64,000 bases of DNA from Paenibacillus silvae (lineage in GTDB: Bacteria; Bacillota; Bacilli; Paenibacillales; Paenibacillaceae). This document shows, in pieces, positions 1 to 8,412 of this stretch (positions are counted from its first letter, which is position 1; every line of letters starts with the position of its first letter). The translations under genes and the position numbers were made by a program. Below the pieces are notes generated by a model. That model ran no database searches. It saw only the letters and a program-made list of their open reading frames with translations, and was not told where the DNA came from. The stretch spans positions 1-64,000 of the forward strand of contig NZ_BMFU01000017.1 in NCBI RefSeq assembly GCF_014639235.1, given 5' to 3'.

Positions 1-756
1 GAACTGGTACGAGGAAAACTGGTGAAGCTGGCAGATAGCAGTGAAGGGATTGAGTTCACTGTAACGAAGTTCAGTACATTTACACTAGTTTCTGTAGACG
101 GACTGCATCCTGCTCAATCAGCAAACCATCCGTACATTCAAGGTTTCGGCGCGGACTTCCGTCCAGATGTATATGTAACGCGTGCACAAATGGCGGCGAT
201 GCTCGCCCGCAATCTATCGGGTGATAGAGCAACCGTGGGAAATGCAACGGAGGCAAGTTTCGCTGATGTAACTTCAACACACTGGGCCGCGAACGAAATT
301 ATACAAGTGCAGGCTGCTGGTATGATGAATGGCCTTAGCGGCTCCATGTTTGCACCGGAAGGTTTGATCACACGTGCGCAAATGGCAACGATTGCGTACC
401 GCTGGTTGCAGAAGCAAGAAGCTGATGCAGCGGCGACAACGGGAATGACCTCGGCAGCAACTACAGCTAGCACAAGCACTACTGCAAAAACGGCAAATGC
501 AGCTTCCTTTACCGACGTACCTGCTGATCTGTGGGCAGCAGACGCGATTGCATATGTGCAATCTGCGGGACTGATGACAGGTTATCAGGACGGCACATTC
601 AAACCAGACGGCAAGCTGACTCGTGCGGAAGCGGTTAAAGTGCTGAACGTTTTGTTCAAGCGTACACCGCTGACAGGAGCAGCAACACCATCCTTTAGCG
701 ATGTACCTGCCACACACTGGGCATATGCCGATATTGAAGCGGCGGCGCAAAAGTAA
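1..756 (+). CDS. SLH-domain surface protein, C-terminal part (5' truncated by window)
   Basis: The reading frame is open from the first base, so the true start lies upstream. The visible part ends with S-layer homology repeats, which anchor proteins non-covalently to pyruvylated secondary cell-wall polymer. Two full repeats are clear (FADVTSTHWAANEI onward and FTDVPADLWAADAI onward, each closing with an ITRAQ/LTRAE block), preceded by the tail of another (YVTRAQMAAMLARNL). A further repeat begins with FSDVPATHWAYADI but stops after about 20 residues, so the last SLH copy is cut short. A threonine/alanine-rich linker of about 25 residues sits between the full repeats. A strong terminator follows. 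The function of the missing N-terminal part cannot be judged. Confidence 0.9.
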   Translation, partial: ELVRGKLVKLADSSEGIEFTVTKFSTFTLVSVDGLHPAQSANHPYIQGFGADFRPDVYVTRAQMAAMLARNLSGDRATVGNATEASFADVTSTHWAANEIIQVQAAGMMNGLSGSMFAPEGLITRAQMATIAYRWLQKQEADAAATTGMTSAATTASTSTTAKTANAASFTDVPADLWAADAIAYVQSAGLMTGYQDGTFKPDGKLTRAEAVKVLNVLFKRTPLTGAATPSFSDVPATHWAYADIEAAAQK

Positions 757-814
757 GAATGAGCAGCAGTAAAGAACAAATAACAATTTCTGAACGAAAG
801 ATAGATATAAGCAC

Positions 815-850
815 AAAAAGGCCGGGAATATGATGCCCGGCCTTTTTGGT
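815..850. terminator. Bidirectional intrinsic terminator
   Basis: A perfect 7-bp GC-rich stem (GGCCGGG at 820-826, CCCGGCC at 836-842) is preceded by AAAAA and followed by TTTTT, so it can end the SLH gene on the plus strand and the convergent HxlR gene on the minus strand. Confidence 0.85.
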
Positions 851-875
851 TTGTCCTGTATCACGCGGGTAACTT

Positions 876-1217
876 CTATTGATTGTGGGTGCTGTTCAGA
901 TAGTCCAGATGTGCTTTACCCCAGCCGCACATGCTGTCCAATAATGTGCCGATGGTCTGACCATGTTCAGACAGGCTGTACTCCACTTTGGGTGGAACAT
1001 CCCCGTAGAGTGTGCGTACGATGATCATATCCTGCTCCAGTTCACGCAATTGCTTCGTTAACGTGCCTTGAGATACATCAGGAATCATGCGCCGTAGTTC
1101 GCCAAATCGTTTGGTACCTTCTTTCAATAAAATAAATAATATGAGGGGTTTCCATTTCCCATTAATGGTCTCTAGTGTCGTTATGACACCTTCTAACCGT
1201 GGCTCTTGTAAATCCAT
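876..1217 (-). CDS. HxlR-family winged-helix transcriptional regulator
   Basis: A small HxlR/DUF24 DNA-binding protein (113 aa). The family signature is visible: [13 protein letters not shown] near the start, [20 protein letters not shown] as the recognition-helix region, then [12 protein letters not shown] in the wing. Many characterised relatives (YodB, HypR) sense electrophiles or disulfide stress through cysteines. This one has a single Cys near the C-terminus and lacks the N-terminal Cys of YodB, so redox sensing is not implied. I chose the ATG at 1217 because GAGGTGA lies just upstream; a GTG at 1226 would overlap that ribosome binding site. It is divergent from the SDR gene at 1424 with palindromes between them, so control of that SDR is the likely role. 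Confidence 0.88.
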   Translation of the reverse strand: MDLQEPRLEGVITTLETINGKWKPLILFILLKEGTKRFGELRRMIPDVSQGTLTKQLRELEQDMIIVRTLYGDVPPKVEYSLSEHGQTIGTLLDSMCGWGKAHLDYLNSTHNQ

Positions 1218-1311
1218 AGTAATCACCTCAGTTTATCTGGTTATATTGTTCTATTTATTTTAACGGATTTTCTTCATTTCTGCTGAGTTCTCTACCCAAT
1301 AGTATGCAATT

Positions 1312-1378
1312 TCGTACTAGGTACGATGGAAGTGCGTACTGTTCAGCGCTTTTTATGTGTTCAATAATGAACAGTACG
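1312..1378. promoter_or_regulatory. Divergent control region with two dyads (probable HxlR operators)
   Basis: Between the HxlR and SDR genes are TCGTACTAGGTACGA (1312-1326, 6-bp arms) and a longer inverted repeat of CGTACTGTTCA (1335-1345) with TGAACAGTACG (1368-1378). Both centre on GTAC, as in known operators of this family and as seen at the second HxlR locus of this window (50725-50761). Binding is inferred. Confidence 0.55.
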
Positions 1379-1423
1379 TGAACTCACTCGCGTATATAAC
1401 CGAAGACAAGGGGAAGATAATAG

Positions 1424-2164
1424 ATGAATCGCTATACACTGGAGAATAAACGGGTTGTTATTATTGGTGGAAGCTCAGGCATTGGACTGGCAACCGCAAT
1501 CCAGGCAGCCGAAGCAGGCGCGTCAATCGTCATTGCAGGTAGATCGTCATCCAGACTGGAGGCGGCACGAAACCAGATTGAGATGGTAAGAGGGGATAGA
1601 GACCGACGTGCAGTTGTCGAAACTTATGTGCTGGACAATCAGGATGAACAGCAGATCGAAACATTTTTCGCTCAAGTTGGTGCATTCGATCATCTGTTCA
1701 CCCCGGGAGCGGCCTATACCCGAGGCCCCCTAACTTCGGATCGGATAATAGCAGAAAGTTGCTTCAAGGGTAAATTTTGGCCCCAGTATTTTGCTGCAAA
1801 GTACGCTGTACCCTATCTCGCTTCCTCAGGTTCAATCACATTGATGTCTGGCGGGTTTAGCCAGCGTCCACTGGATGGTGGAGCTTCATATGCTGCTTGT
1901 AATGGAGCCATTGAGAGCTTGGGTAAAGCACTTGCCGTCGAGCTGGCTCCTGTCCGTGTTAACGTAGTCTCCCCTGGAACCATCTGGCGGGAAGGGCAGG
2001 AAGGAACACCGCGAGGAGATCATTTCAAAGATTATGAGAACATGTCCGTGCTCAAACGTGTGGGCTCCAATGAAGAAATTGCACATACCGTCACATATCT
2101 GATGACAAATACGTTCACGACCGGAAGTACGTTGTATGTAGACGGAGGGTATACTTTAATTTGA
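1424..2164 (+). CDS. SDR-family oxidoreductase with Asn in place of the catalytic Lys
   Basis: A classical-length short-chain dehydrogenase/reductase (246 aa). The Rossmann nucleotide-binding motif GGSSGIG is at residues 15-21. The usual YxxxK catalytic pair reads YAACN: Tyr156 is present but residue 160 is Asn. The C-terminal part (VRVNVVSPGTI, YVDGGYTLI) is normal for the family. Because the lysine orients the cofactor and lowers the tyrosine pKa, activity may be altered or lost; NGA-type SDRs are known as a recurring subgroup, so this is probably not a sequencing error. The gene is divergent from an HxlR regulator and probably controlled by it. The substrate is unknown. Confidence 0.85.
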   Translation: MNRYTLENKRVVIIGGSSGIGLATAIQAAEAGASIVIAGRSSSRLEAARNQIEMVRGDRDRRAVVETYVLDNQDEQQIETFFAQVGAFDHLFTPGAAYTRGPLTSDRIIAESCFKGKFWPQYFAAKYAVPYLASSGSITLMSGGFSQRPLDGGASYAACNGAIESLGKALAVELAPVRVNVVSPGTIWREGQEGTPRGDHFKDYENMSVLKRVGSNEEIAHTVTYLMTNTFTTGSTLYVDGGYTLI

Positions 2165-2193
2165 TAGCGGTTATGTAAGTCTCGTGAGAGACC

Positions 2194-2370
2194 ATGTTTA
2201 ATGCCTTCTCCAATGCTTGTCTCTGGACCGATTCAGATGAGCATCCGGAGGGCTGTGAAGGGCTGTATGTGGAGATTTGTACGGATCGGGTGTTCATGAA
2301 GGGCCGGGACTTTGCTGCCGGAAAATGGATCGAGGATGCTAAGTATACGGTGCTCTATCCCCAAATTTAA
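2194..2370 (+). CDS. Hypothetical small protein or C-terminal gene remnant (58 aa)
   Basis: An open frame from ATG 2194 to TAA 2368-2370 has protein-like composition and codon use: acidic N-terminal half, two Cys, then DRVFMKGRDFAAGKW and an aromatic C-terminus. The ribosome binding site is poor (GAGAG only 3 nt from the ATG) and a stop codon lies just upstream in frame. It therefore looks more like the 3' remnant of a longer gene than an independent one. I do not recognise the family. Confidence 0.35.
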   Translation: MFNAFSNACLWTDSDEHPEGCEGLYVEICTDRVFMKGRDFAAGKWIEDAKYTVLYPQI

Positions 2371-2523
2371 ATATCGTTCCACGTGAAACGTCACGCAAAT
2401 ACGTCATACTGCACAAATTTGTAAATGGGTGTAGCTACGATTTATACTCAAATAGATACACATGTTTATTCCAAGCGTTGGAATAAAACCATTTACTTAT
2501 TACGGAGAGGATGTAGAAGACGC

Positions 2524-3981
2524 ATGCGAGAACTTCAGGTTCAAACGAAATATGGCAAGGTTCAAGGCGAGCTTTTACAAGGTGCAAGTGTGTGGAAAGG
2601 CATTCCGTATGCCAAGCCGCCAGTAGGCGAGCTGCGTTTCAAGGCTCCGGTACAACCTGAGTCATGGGATGGAATTAAACAGGCGACTGAATTTGGTCCT
2701 GAGAACATACAGCCGCGTCACAATTCAGAGGAGATGGCTGGGCAGAAGCCGCCAGAGTCGGAGGATAGTCTGTATCTGAACATCTGGGCCCCTGAAAAAG
2801 AAAGCAGTCAACCCCTTCCCGTCATGGTCTGGATTCACGGGGGTTCATTTGTAACCGGCTCAGGCAGTCTGCCTGTATATGACGGAACCCAGCTTGCTGT
2901 TCGTGGCGATGTTGTTGTGGTGACCATCAATTATCGTCTTGGACCACTCGGTTTCCTTCACATGGCTCCGCTAGGCAAGGATTTTGTATCTAATGCAGGT
3001 CTGCTGGATCAGGTAGCAGCACTACAGTGGGTAAAGGAGAACATCACTGCCTTCGGTGGTGACCCGAATCAGGTTACTGTGTTTGGCGAATCCGCAGGAA
3101 GCATGAGCATTGCTGCATTGATGGCGATGCCATCTGCCAAAGGGCTGTTCCAACGTGCGATTATGGAAAGTGGTGCATCACAGTTCATGCCGGAAGAACA
3201 GGCGGTTGCCCTGCGAGAGGGCATGCTGAAGGTGCTGGGTGTAGACCGCGACAACCTGCAGAAGCTGAACAGTATGCCGGTGGAGCAGATTATGGCGGCA
3301 GCAGAAACGGTAAAGCAGCAGATAGGAGCAGGTATGGCCTTGTTATTCCAGCCTGTGCTGGATGGCGAGACACTTCCGCAAATCCCGCTTCAGGCTGTGA
3401 GCGAAGGCTCGGCTAAGGATATCCCGATACTCATCGGTACAACGCTGCATGAGGGATCGCTGTTTATTCAGCCGCATGTACCATACTCGAAGGAGATTGA
3501 TATGGTGCAGGGGGTTGATTTCATGACACCTGATCTGGAGAATCGGGCCGCAATCGCGGACAGCTATCCGAAAACTGCGGATGGACAGGCTCAGGCCATG
3601 ACCGATATGTTCTTCTGGCGCTCGGCGCTGCAGTACGCAGCTGCACAGCAGGAGCATGCGCCGGTGTGGATGTACCGCTTCGACTGGGTCATGCCGGAGC
3701 ATCCATTGTTACAGAGAGCTATTCACAGCATCGAGATCTTCTTTGTGTTTAACACGCTGGATGCATTGAAATTCATGAAAGCCGAGCCGGATGAAGCTGC
3801 AAAGGCTCTTGCACTGAAGGTACAGGACGCCTGGATTGCTTTTGCGAAGGCTGGCAAGCCTGCAGTTGCCGGAATTGAATGGCCTGAATATCGTCAAAAT
3901 CGGGCGACACTTATCTTCAACCATGAGATTGAGGTCGTGCATGATCCTGAATCATCCAAACGCGAACTGCTGGGTGTATAG
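2524..3981 (+). CDS. pnbA: Type-B carboxylesterase / p-nitrobenzyl esterase
   Basis: An alpha/beta-hydrolase of the carboxylesterase type-B family (485 aa from ATG 2524; B. subtilis PnbA is of similar length). It hydrolyses carboxylic esters, with natural substrate unknown. Visible family marks are EDSLYLNIWAP, the oxyanion-hole stretch MVWIHGGSF, and the nucleophile elbow GESAGS with Ser near residue 190. The matching Glu and His of the triad are expected in the C-terminal half. No signal peptide is present, so it is cytoplasmic. An ATG at 2425 gives a 33-residue extension unlike the family; 2524 begins the conserved RELQVQTKYGKVQG. GGAGAGG at 2504-2510 is rather far from that start, leaving the exact start slightly uncertain. 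Confidence 0.92.
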   Translation: MRELQVQTKYGKVQGELLQGASVWKGIPYAKPPVGELRFKAPVQPESWDGIKQATEFGPENIQPRHNSEEMAGQKPPESEDSLYLNIWAPEKESSQPLPVMVWIHGGSFVTGSGSLPVYDGTQLAVRGDVVVVTINYRLGPLGFLHMAPLGKDFVSNAGLLDQVAALQWVKENITAFGGDPNQVTVFGESAGSMSIAALMAMPSAKGLFQRAIMESGASQFMPEEQAVALREGMLKVLGVDRDNLQKLNSMPVEQIMAAAETVKQQIGAGMALLFQPVLDGETLPQIPLQAVSEGSAKDIPILIGTTLHEGSLFIQPHVPYSKEIDMVQGVDFMTPDLENRAAIADSYPKTADGQAQAMTDMFFWRSALQYAAAQQEHAPVWMYRFDWVMPEHPLLQRAIHSIEIFFVFNTLDALKFMKAEPDEAAKALALKVQDAWIAFAKAGKPAVAGIEWPEYRQNRATLIFNHEIEVVHDPESSKRELLGV

Positions 3982-4079
3982 ATGATTTACCTCTAATATA
4001 TAATCAAAGCTCCCTGGAATCTTTGTATGCAAAAATGACAGAATCACCTGGAGCTTAGCCGTTATGCCCGAATTTGGGA

Positions 4080-4230
4080 AAATCCCTTTTGCTAAGGGGG
4101 AAATCCGGGCATGAAGGCGAAGCTTATGTTTCCGTTGCAGCTTTCTTTCAGAAAGCTTTTAGCTCCGCCTATCCAGGTTTTTTTGTTCTCTCCGTTGTAG
4201 TGTAAAATGAATCATTCAACTTAAATATCA
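4080..4230 (+). repeat. Dispersed intergenic repeat family 2, copy 1
   Basis: A divergent copy of the sequence best seen at 18411-18555 and 33517-33640. Shared landmarks in order are a GGGGGAAATCCGG-like opening, GCTTCCG/TTTCCGTTG, the small hairpin AGCTTTCT-TTC-AGAAAGCT, CAGGTTTTTT, TTCTCTCCGTTG, GTGTAAAA and TTCAACTTAAATATC. It lies between the convergent carboxylesterase and VanZ genes. Confidence 0.6.
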
Positions 4231-4254
4231 TACCCTAATATAACACTTTACAAT

Positions 4255-4452
4255 GCTAACGATTCCTACAAACCTTATTGGCCCTCAATTCAGGTTGAGC
4301 GAATTCTAACGATTCACAGGAAGCTTATTACGGCAAAAAGTTGAAAAAACAACCTTAAATAGCACAAAAGCAGCGATATAACGTCTCTGTGATTCGTTAG
4401 AATTGTAACGTGTTCAAAAAAACCTGAATAAGCTTTCTACGATTCGTTAGAG
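4255..4452. repeat. Four-unit dyad intergenic element, copy A
   Basis: Two forward units (4255-4279 and 4304-4329) and two inverted units (4377-4403 and 4427-4451) share a core of CTAACGATTC followed by a purine-rich stretch and CTTATT; inverted units read AATAAG...GATTCGTTAGA. The spacing between like units is about 50 bp. The same layout recurs near 22.8, 34.8 and 46.2 kb. It sits between convergent genes. Confidence 0.8.
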
Positions 4453-5055
4453 ATGAATTAGATATCTACATATCTATATCAAAGTCCGCAAACCGATCGA
4501 CCTTCCCCTACACATCACAGACCACATACCCCGAAGCACAGACCGCAGATCACACATCACAGACCGCAGACCACGAACCACAGACCCAGTCTACTCATCG
4601 TAGAACGCAGACCATGAACCACGTTCACAGTTCGCAGACCAAAAAGCCTTTGCAAGAATTGCAAGATGTTAAACGTCGGGCTTTACGGAGGTAAAAAGGT
4701 AATTTTTACCTATTCCTTCTGTTCTTCCAGAAGAGGTTGAGTAATTCGCATGATGAATACCGCCATTATCCAGCATCATTACTGCTTTCCCCGTTCGTAC
4801 TCTCTCCTCAGGCAATTTGGCTATACCCGCGATCGCGTAGCGTCCGTCATTCAAACTCATGTTTCATATATAAGCGACACCCCATGTTCCATCCTTTCAA
4901 GAATCTGAAATCTTGGGATATAGCATCTCCGAACATCAAAGGCAGCCTCATGGATGATCCATGAAAGGCCGCCTTTGGGGGTCTGTGTGACATCGTGTTG
5001 CCTTCCTTCGAATTGACCGTACGTACTGGAAGCAAGAGCAAGAAACATACTCTTG
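4453..5055. other. Intergenic stretch with low-complexity CACAGACC repeats, no confident gene
   Basis: From 4511 to 4640 the plus strand is an irregular repeat of CACAGACC / CGCAGACC words. From 4640 to 5055 several short overlapping minus-strand frames occur, none with a ribosome binding site or recognisable domain. A dyad CATGGAT-GATCCATG flanked by AAAGGC/GCCTTT (about 4938-4977) could end transcription of the minus-strand VanZ gene, but it lacks a clear T-run. Confidence 0.5.
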
Positions 5056-6207
5056 TTATTTCCGCGAGGCCCGGATATGAGAAACTTCATCGAAGTAGAA
5101 GGAACGTTTGCCGCCAGAGAACATTACAACGAGAACATGGATAAACAGCGTCAGGTACACCAGGAAGTACAGGGCGCCGATGCCCAGGGGAATCCAGATG
5201 AGATAAGGCTGCAACGTATCCTCATGATAGCTAGGGTAGGCATACTTGCTAACCAGTTGAATGATCGTTAACAGCAGCCACGGGGCATAGATGGCAATAA
5301 ATCGTTTCAACAGTGCAGGAAGCGTCGGTGTACCGCTCTGACGATCCACATAACGGAAGCGCAGAATAGCAGATCCCGGTGTATATCCGTTGCGAACCCA
5401 AGGGATGAAGAACAAAACAATCACCATTGCCGTGGATGTGTCTAATACCGTCTGAATATCATTGCTTAATGTGAAAATGGACAAGAAATTCGTGATAATG
5501 ACCACGACAATACTGTCGATCAGAAGTGCAAGCAGCTGAGGAACAGGGTATACCCGATCTTGCTCCACAATCTGTTCACTCTTGGCCTGGATACTCGCTC
5601 TGGATGGGAACAGGGCCAGCAGCAACGGGGCTGCAAAAAATCCGATCACTGCACCGGAGGTGTTCATCATCAGGTCATCCACGTCGAAGAGTCGATAAGG
5701 ACAGCTGTAGAATCCGTACAACCCGGTCAGTTGAGTTACCTCGAAAAACAAGGAGAGTCCGAAGCCGGCTACCAAGGCGTGTTTCCAGAATGCTCTCTTT
5801 TGCCAGAAATACCGGATATATACCCCCAGCGGCATGACAAGCAGGACATTAAACATCACTTGCAGGAAGGCTCTCCCCTTGATCATGTTAATCCAGGTTG
5901 ACGGCTGGGACCATACAATAGGGGTTTCACGCATAATATCTTTGACGAACATAAATGGTGTCAGGTTGTAATAGACCGTATCTGCGGCCTGCTGAGCACA
6001 GGTGTTTCGTGTTGTTGGAAGCGGCAGAATGACCAGACAGTAGGCAGCGAGCAGGTAGAAAACAAATGAAAAGCTAATGGCAAACCGTGACCAGCTGAAG
6101 AAGCCGTCTTTGCGATAACCATAGATTAACCAAGGGACCAGCAGGAACATGGAGGCAATGACAAAGATAATAAACGCAGTCTGAATGGGGAACACATAAG
6201 ATGACAT
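5056..6207 (-). CDS. VanZ-family / RDD-domain integral membrane protein
   Basis: A 383-aa membrane protein made of two parts. The N-terminal half is a VanZ-like domain of several hydrophobic segments, with the typical short polar stretches after the first helices (LVPWLIYGYRKDGF, LVILPLP) and LFFEVTQLTGLYG...FDVDDLMMNTSGAVIGF. The C-terminal part (about residue 215 on) is an RDD-type domain, with hydrophobic segments, GYTPGSAILRFRYVDR and a C-terminal helix pair. VanZ proteins are linked to glycopeptide tolerance and envelope stress, but the function of the fusion is unknown. I chose ATG 6207 because AAGGAG lies 9 nt upstream; the in-frame start at 6258 lacks one. Monocistronic on the minus strand. 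Confidence 0.88.
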   Translation of the reverse strand: MSSYVFPIQTAFIIFVIASMFLLVPWLIYGYRKDGFFSWSRFAISFSFVFYLLAAYCLVILPLPTTRNTCAQQAADTVYYNLTPFMFVKDIMRETPIVWSQPSTWINMIKGRAFLQVMFNVLLVMPLGVYIRYFWQKRAFWKHALVAGFGLSLFFEVTQLTGLYGFYSCPYRLFDVDDLMMNTSGAVIGFFAAPLLLALFPSRASIQAKSEQIVEQDRVYPVPQLLALLIDSIVVVIITNFLSIFTLSNDIQTVLDTSTAMVIVLFFIPWVRNGYTPGSAILRFRYVDRQSGTPTLPALLKRFIAIYAPWLLLTIIQLVSKYAYPSYHEDTLQPYLIWIPLGIGALYFLVYLTLFIHVLVVMFSGGKRSFYFDEVSHIRASRK

Positions 6208-6542
6208 AAGTGGAAGCTCCTTTTTGAGATAAGAGTAACGGTCAGATGGTACTATCATTTATATTTTTAGCAGAATGACAGGCCAGCAAGAGATGCCGTA
6301 CAAGGTAAGGTCCCGGTAGCAGCCTGTTATTCATATGCTTAAGGTGATATGTTATTTATTAATCATAAGCGGGTTACCTTAAAGTGAAGGTTGATTTCTT
6401 TTAAATCTGGTTTAAATATGTACCTGAATATATCCTTCAATCCATACCTGACAGGGATGCAGTGATCCATGGTATGGAACATATCGTCGAAATTCTGTAT
6501 ACTTGCGAGATAGCTAAAATCAGAATGGAGAGTTTAATACAT

Positions 6543-6881
6543 ATGTCTAACTTGCCTAATTGTCCGAAATGTAATTCAGAGTACACGTATGAGGATGGCC
6601 TGCTGCTGATCTGCCCGGAATGCGCGCATGAGTGGTCCCTGGAAGCGGAGGAGCAGGAGGAGAATGCCAAAGTGGTGCGCGATGCCAACGGAAATATACT
6701 GAATGATGGTGACACGGTTACGGTCATTAAAGACCTCAAGGTCAAAGGCAGCTCGCTCGTCGTGAAACAAGGCACCAAGGTGAAAAATATTCGCCTGATT
6801 GACGGGGACCATGACATTGATTGCAAGATTGACAGTCTGGGCGCGATGAAGCTGAAGTCCGAATTTGTGAAAAAAATCTAA
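6543..6881 (+). CDS. yjdM: PhnA / YjdM-family zinc-ribbon protein
   Basis: A 112-aa protein of the PhnA (YjdM) family. The N-terminal zinc ribbon has two Cys pairs (CPKC near residue 7 and CPEC near 25), followed by a small beta-barrel domain with the very conserved [15 protein letters not shown] and [16 protein letters not shown] blocks. Length and sequence are typical. Despite the historical name, the family is not proven to act in phosphonate uptake, so the role is unknown. I chose ATG 6543, with GGAGAG about 10 nt upstream; the earlier in-frame ATG at 6462 adds residues foreign to the family. A terminator follows at once. Confidence 0.93.
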   Translation: MSNLPNCPKCNSEYTYEDGLLLICPECAHEWSLEAEEQEENAKVVRDANGNILNDGDTVTVIKDLKVKGSSLVVKQGTKVKNIRLIDGDHDIDCKIDSLGAMKLKSEFVKKI

Positions 6882-6932
6882 ATGCCCTTCCAAGCGTGCT
6901 GCTTGTGATCGGCTGTAAGCATCTTCATCCAG

Positions 6933-6979
6933 AAAGAACGTTCATCTCTACAGCATTGTAGAAGTGAACGTTCTTTTTT
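6933..6979 (+). terminator. Intrinsic terminator of the PhnA-like gene
   Basis: A 12-bp stem, AAAGAACGTTCA (6933-6944) with TGAACGTTCTTT (6965-6976), extends inward through a further TCTACA/TGTAGA pairing and runs into a tract of T residues. Confidence 0.85.
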
Positions 6980-7091
6980 TGGCAGGGAGACAACAGGAAT
7001 GAACCTTTGAAGCGTCGGCTTTGTCTATAGATTTGAAAAGGCTGATGAGAATTAAAATGAATCACTGCCTTAATTTTCTGGAAAGAGAACG

Positions 7092-7120
7092 TTGACAGGA
7101 ATAATTAGGAATAATATACT
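7092..7120 (+). promoter_or_regulatory. Sigma-A promoter of the T-box transcript
   Basis: TTGACA (7092-7097) and TATACT (7115-7120) are separated by exactly 17 bp, just upstream of the T-box leader. Confidence 0.75.
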
Positions 7121-7149
7121 AGTAAAAATTTAACAGTTAAAGGCAATGA

Positions 7150-7480
7150 TCAGGAGTAGTAAGGTATATGGCATCGGTGCAGAGAGCTGTCAATCAGGGT
7201 GCAAGACAGTCCAGCCTGACCCCAACTCACCTGTGAGCAGCAGGGTTGAAGAGCAGTTATAAGTATGTCTCCATTGATCCAGCTAATAAGTAGCTGAGTG
7301 GATTCATGGATATACAGAACTGAATTCATGTAGACCCTGACGGGTAACCTCCGTCATCAGGTTCTGAGATGTTATGGCAGGATAGGTTTGGATATATTTA
7401 TCCTGTTCATAATTCAACAAGAGTGGTACCGCGAAGGTCAAACCTGTCGCCTCTTAGCTGAGGCGGCAGGTTTTTTTGTT
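7150..7480 (+). promoter_or_regulatory. T-box leader with terminator/antiterminator, upstream of a methyltransferase
   Basis: A T-box riboswitch binds uncharged tRNA and lets transcription continue. The hallmark AGAGTGGTACCGCG lies at 7420-7433. Stem I elements are present: GGAGTAGT at the base, the AG-bulge region AGAGAGCTGT (7181-7190) and an apical GGGTGCAAGACAG. The stem then closes through CTGTGAGCAGC. In the specifier position, aligned by the following A-CC-TGTGAGC, the triplet is CTC (7226-7228), which reads Leu. The TGGT of the T-box pairs with a tRNA ending A73-CCA, as tRNA-Leu does. The terminator is CCTGTCGCCTC/GAGGCGGCAGG (7443-7470) plus a T tract. The downstream gene is a methyltransferase, not a synthetase, biosynthetic or transport gene, which is unusual. 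Confidence 0.93.
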
Positions 7481-7524
7481 TTATATAACAGGCCTTAATG
7501 TTAAGAAAAGGCAGGTGCAGCAGG

Positions 7525-8337
7525 ATGGAAAGATCACGTGTGGTTGACTATTATTCTCGATTTGACGAGTGGGGAAGGCTGGAACGGGAACCGTTTGAAT
7601 TCATGATTAACATGCATTATATAAGAGAGTCGCTTCCCGCCACAGGACTTGTGCTGGACAACGGGGCCGGGCCGGGTAAGTATGCGATGGAGCTTGCCCG
7701 ATCAGGATACCGTGTTACACTTTCAGACCTTACCCCTGCCTCTGTGGATATGGCCAGACAGAAGGCTCAGGAAATGAAGCTGAGTCAACAGTTTGACGGC
7801 TTTCATGTGCTGGATGCGACTCATCTGAACGGTATTGCCGATGATACCTACGATGCGGTGCTTATGCTGGGGCCACTGTATCATCTGCAGCTGGAGCAGG
7901 AGCGACAGGCCGCTGTGCAGGAACTGCATCGTGTAACCAAGCCCGGAGGTATTGTGTTTGCGGCATTCCAGAGCCGGATGCGGATGAGCATCAATTCACT
8001 GCAATCCCCGCAGCATTGGAAGCCCAACGACAGCATGGACGCAATCCGCTCTTTTATGCAGAAGGGAACGTTCGACCATCAGGATCAAGGCCGCTTCACG
8101 GGAGCATACTACTTTCATGTGCAGGACGTTGTACCATTTATGGAGCAGCATGGTTTCGAGACAGTGCATCTGATTGGTTCCTCCAGCCTGAAAGCGATGC
8201 TTACAGATGAACAGGAGTTGTACTGGAAGGGGCGCGGCGAGGAGCAGGAGCTGTTTCACTATCTGATTGAAGCGGCCAAGGACCCTTCCATATTGGGGAT
8301 TTCATCTCATCTGCTGTATATCGGGAGGAAGCTGTAA
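7525..8337 (+). CDS. Class I SAM-dependent methyltransferase under T-box control
   Basis: A 270-aa Rossmann-fold methyltransferase. Motif I reads LVLDNGAGPGKYAMELAR (near residues 45-62), followed by TLSDLTPASVDMAR (acidic loop binding the SAM ribose) and DAVLMLGPLYHL (motif IV region), then a KPGG turn. The substrate cannot be told. Its T-box leader, with a probable Leu specifier, ties it to amino-acid starvation, so a role near amino-acid, peptide or tRNA metabolism is plausible but inferred. I chose ATG 7525, since AGGCAGGTG lies upstream and related proteins start MERSRVVDYY; the earlier in-frame ATG 7498 lies close to the leader terminator. Transcribed alone, with an intergenic repeat fragment after it. 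Confidence 0.88.
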   Translation: MERSRVVDYYSRFDEWGRLEREPFEFMINMHYIRESLPATGLVLDNGAGPGKYAMELARSGYRVTLSDLTPASVDMARQKAQEMKLSQQFDGFHVLDATHLNGIADDTYDAVLMLGPLYHLQLEQERQAAVQELHRVTKPGGIVFAAFQSRMRMSINSLQSPQHWKPNDSMDAIRSFMQKGTFDHQDQGRFTGAYYFHVQDVVPFMEQHGFETVHLIGSSSLKAMLTDEQELYWKGRGEEQELFHYLIEAAKDPSILGISSHLLYIGRKL

Positions 8338-8349
8338 GAAATAAGAGCG

Positions 8350-8412
8350 GTCGCCTGAAAGCTTTCTGCAAGAAAGCTACATCGCGAGCATGCGCTTATC
8401 ACCGGATTGAAT
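8350..8412 (-). repeat. Dispersed intergenic repeat family 2, copy 2 (fragment, inverted)
   Basis: Read on the minus strand this gives CCGGTGATAAGCGCATGC, then GTAGCTTTCTTGCAGAAAGC and TTTCAGGCGACCGC, nearly identical to the centre of the copy at 18411-18555. Only the central part, including the small AGCTTTCT/AGAAAGCT hairpin, is kept. Confidence 0.7.

Noticed and set aside
274..864. Long minus-strand Cys-rich open frame opposite the SLH gene
   Set aside because: It is antisense to clear SLH repeats, has no ribosome binding site and an implausible Cys/Arg-rich composition; a shadow of the real gene.
4255..4452. Four-unit repeat considered as a CRISPR array
   Set aside because: Units occur in two orientations with only four copies, the spacers are short and not unique inserts, and there are no cas genes.
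4669..5090. Several short overlapping minus-strand frames before the VanZ gene
   Set aside because: Three frames compete over the same DNA, none has an initiation signal or family match, so I do not call a gene.
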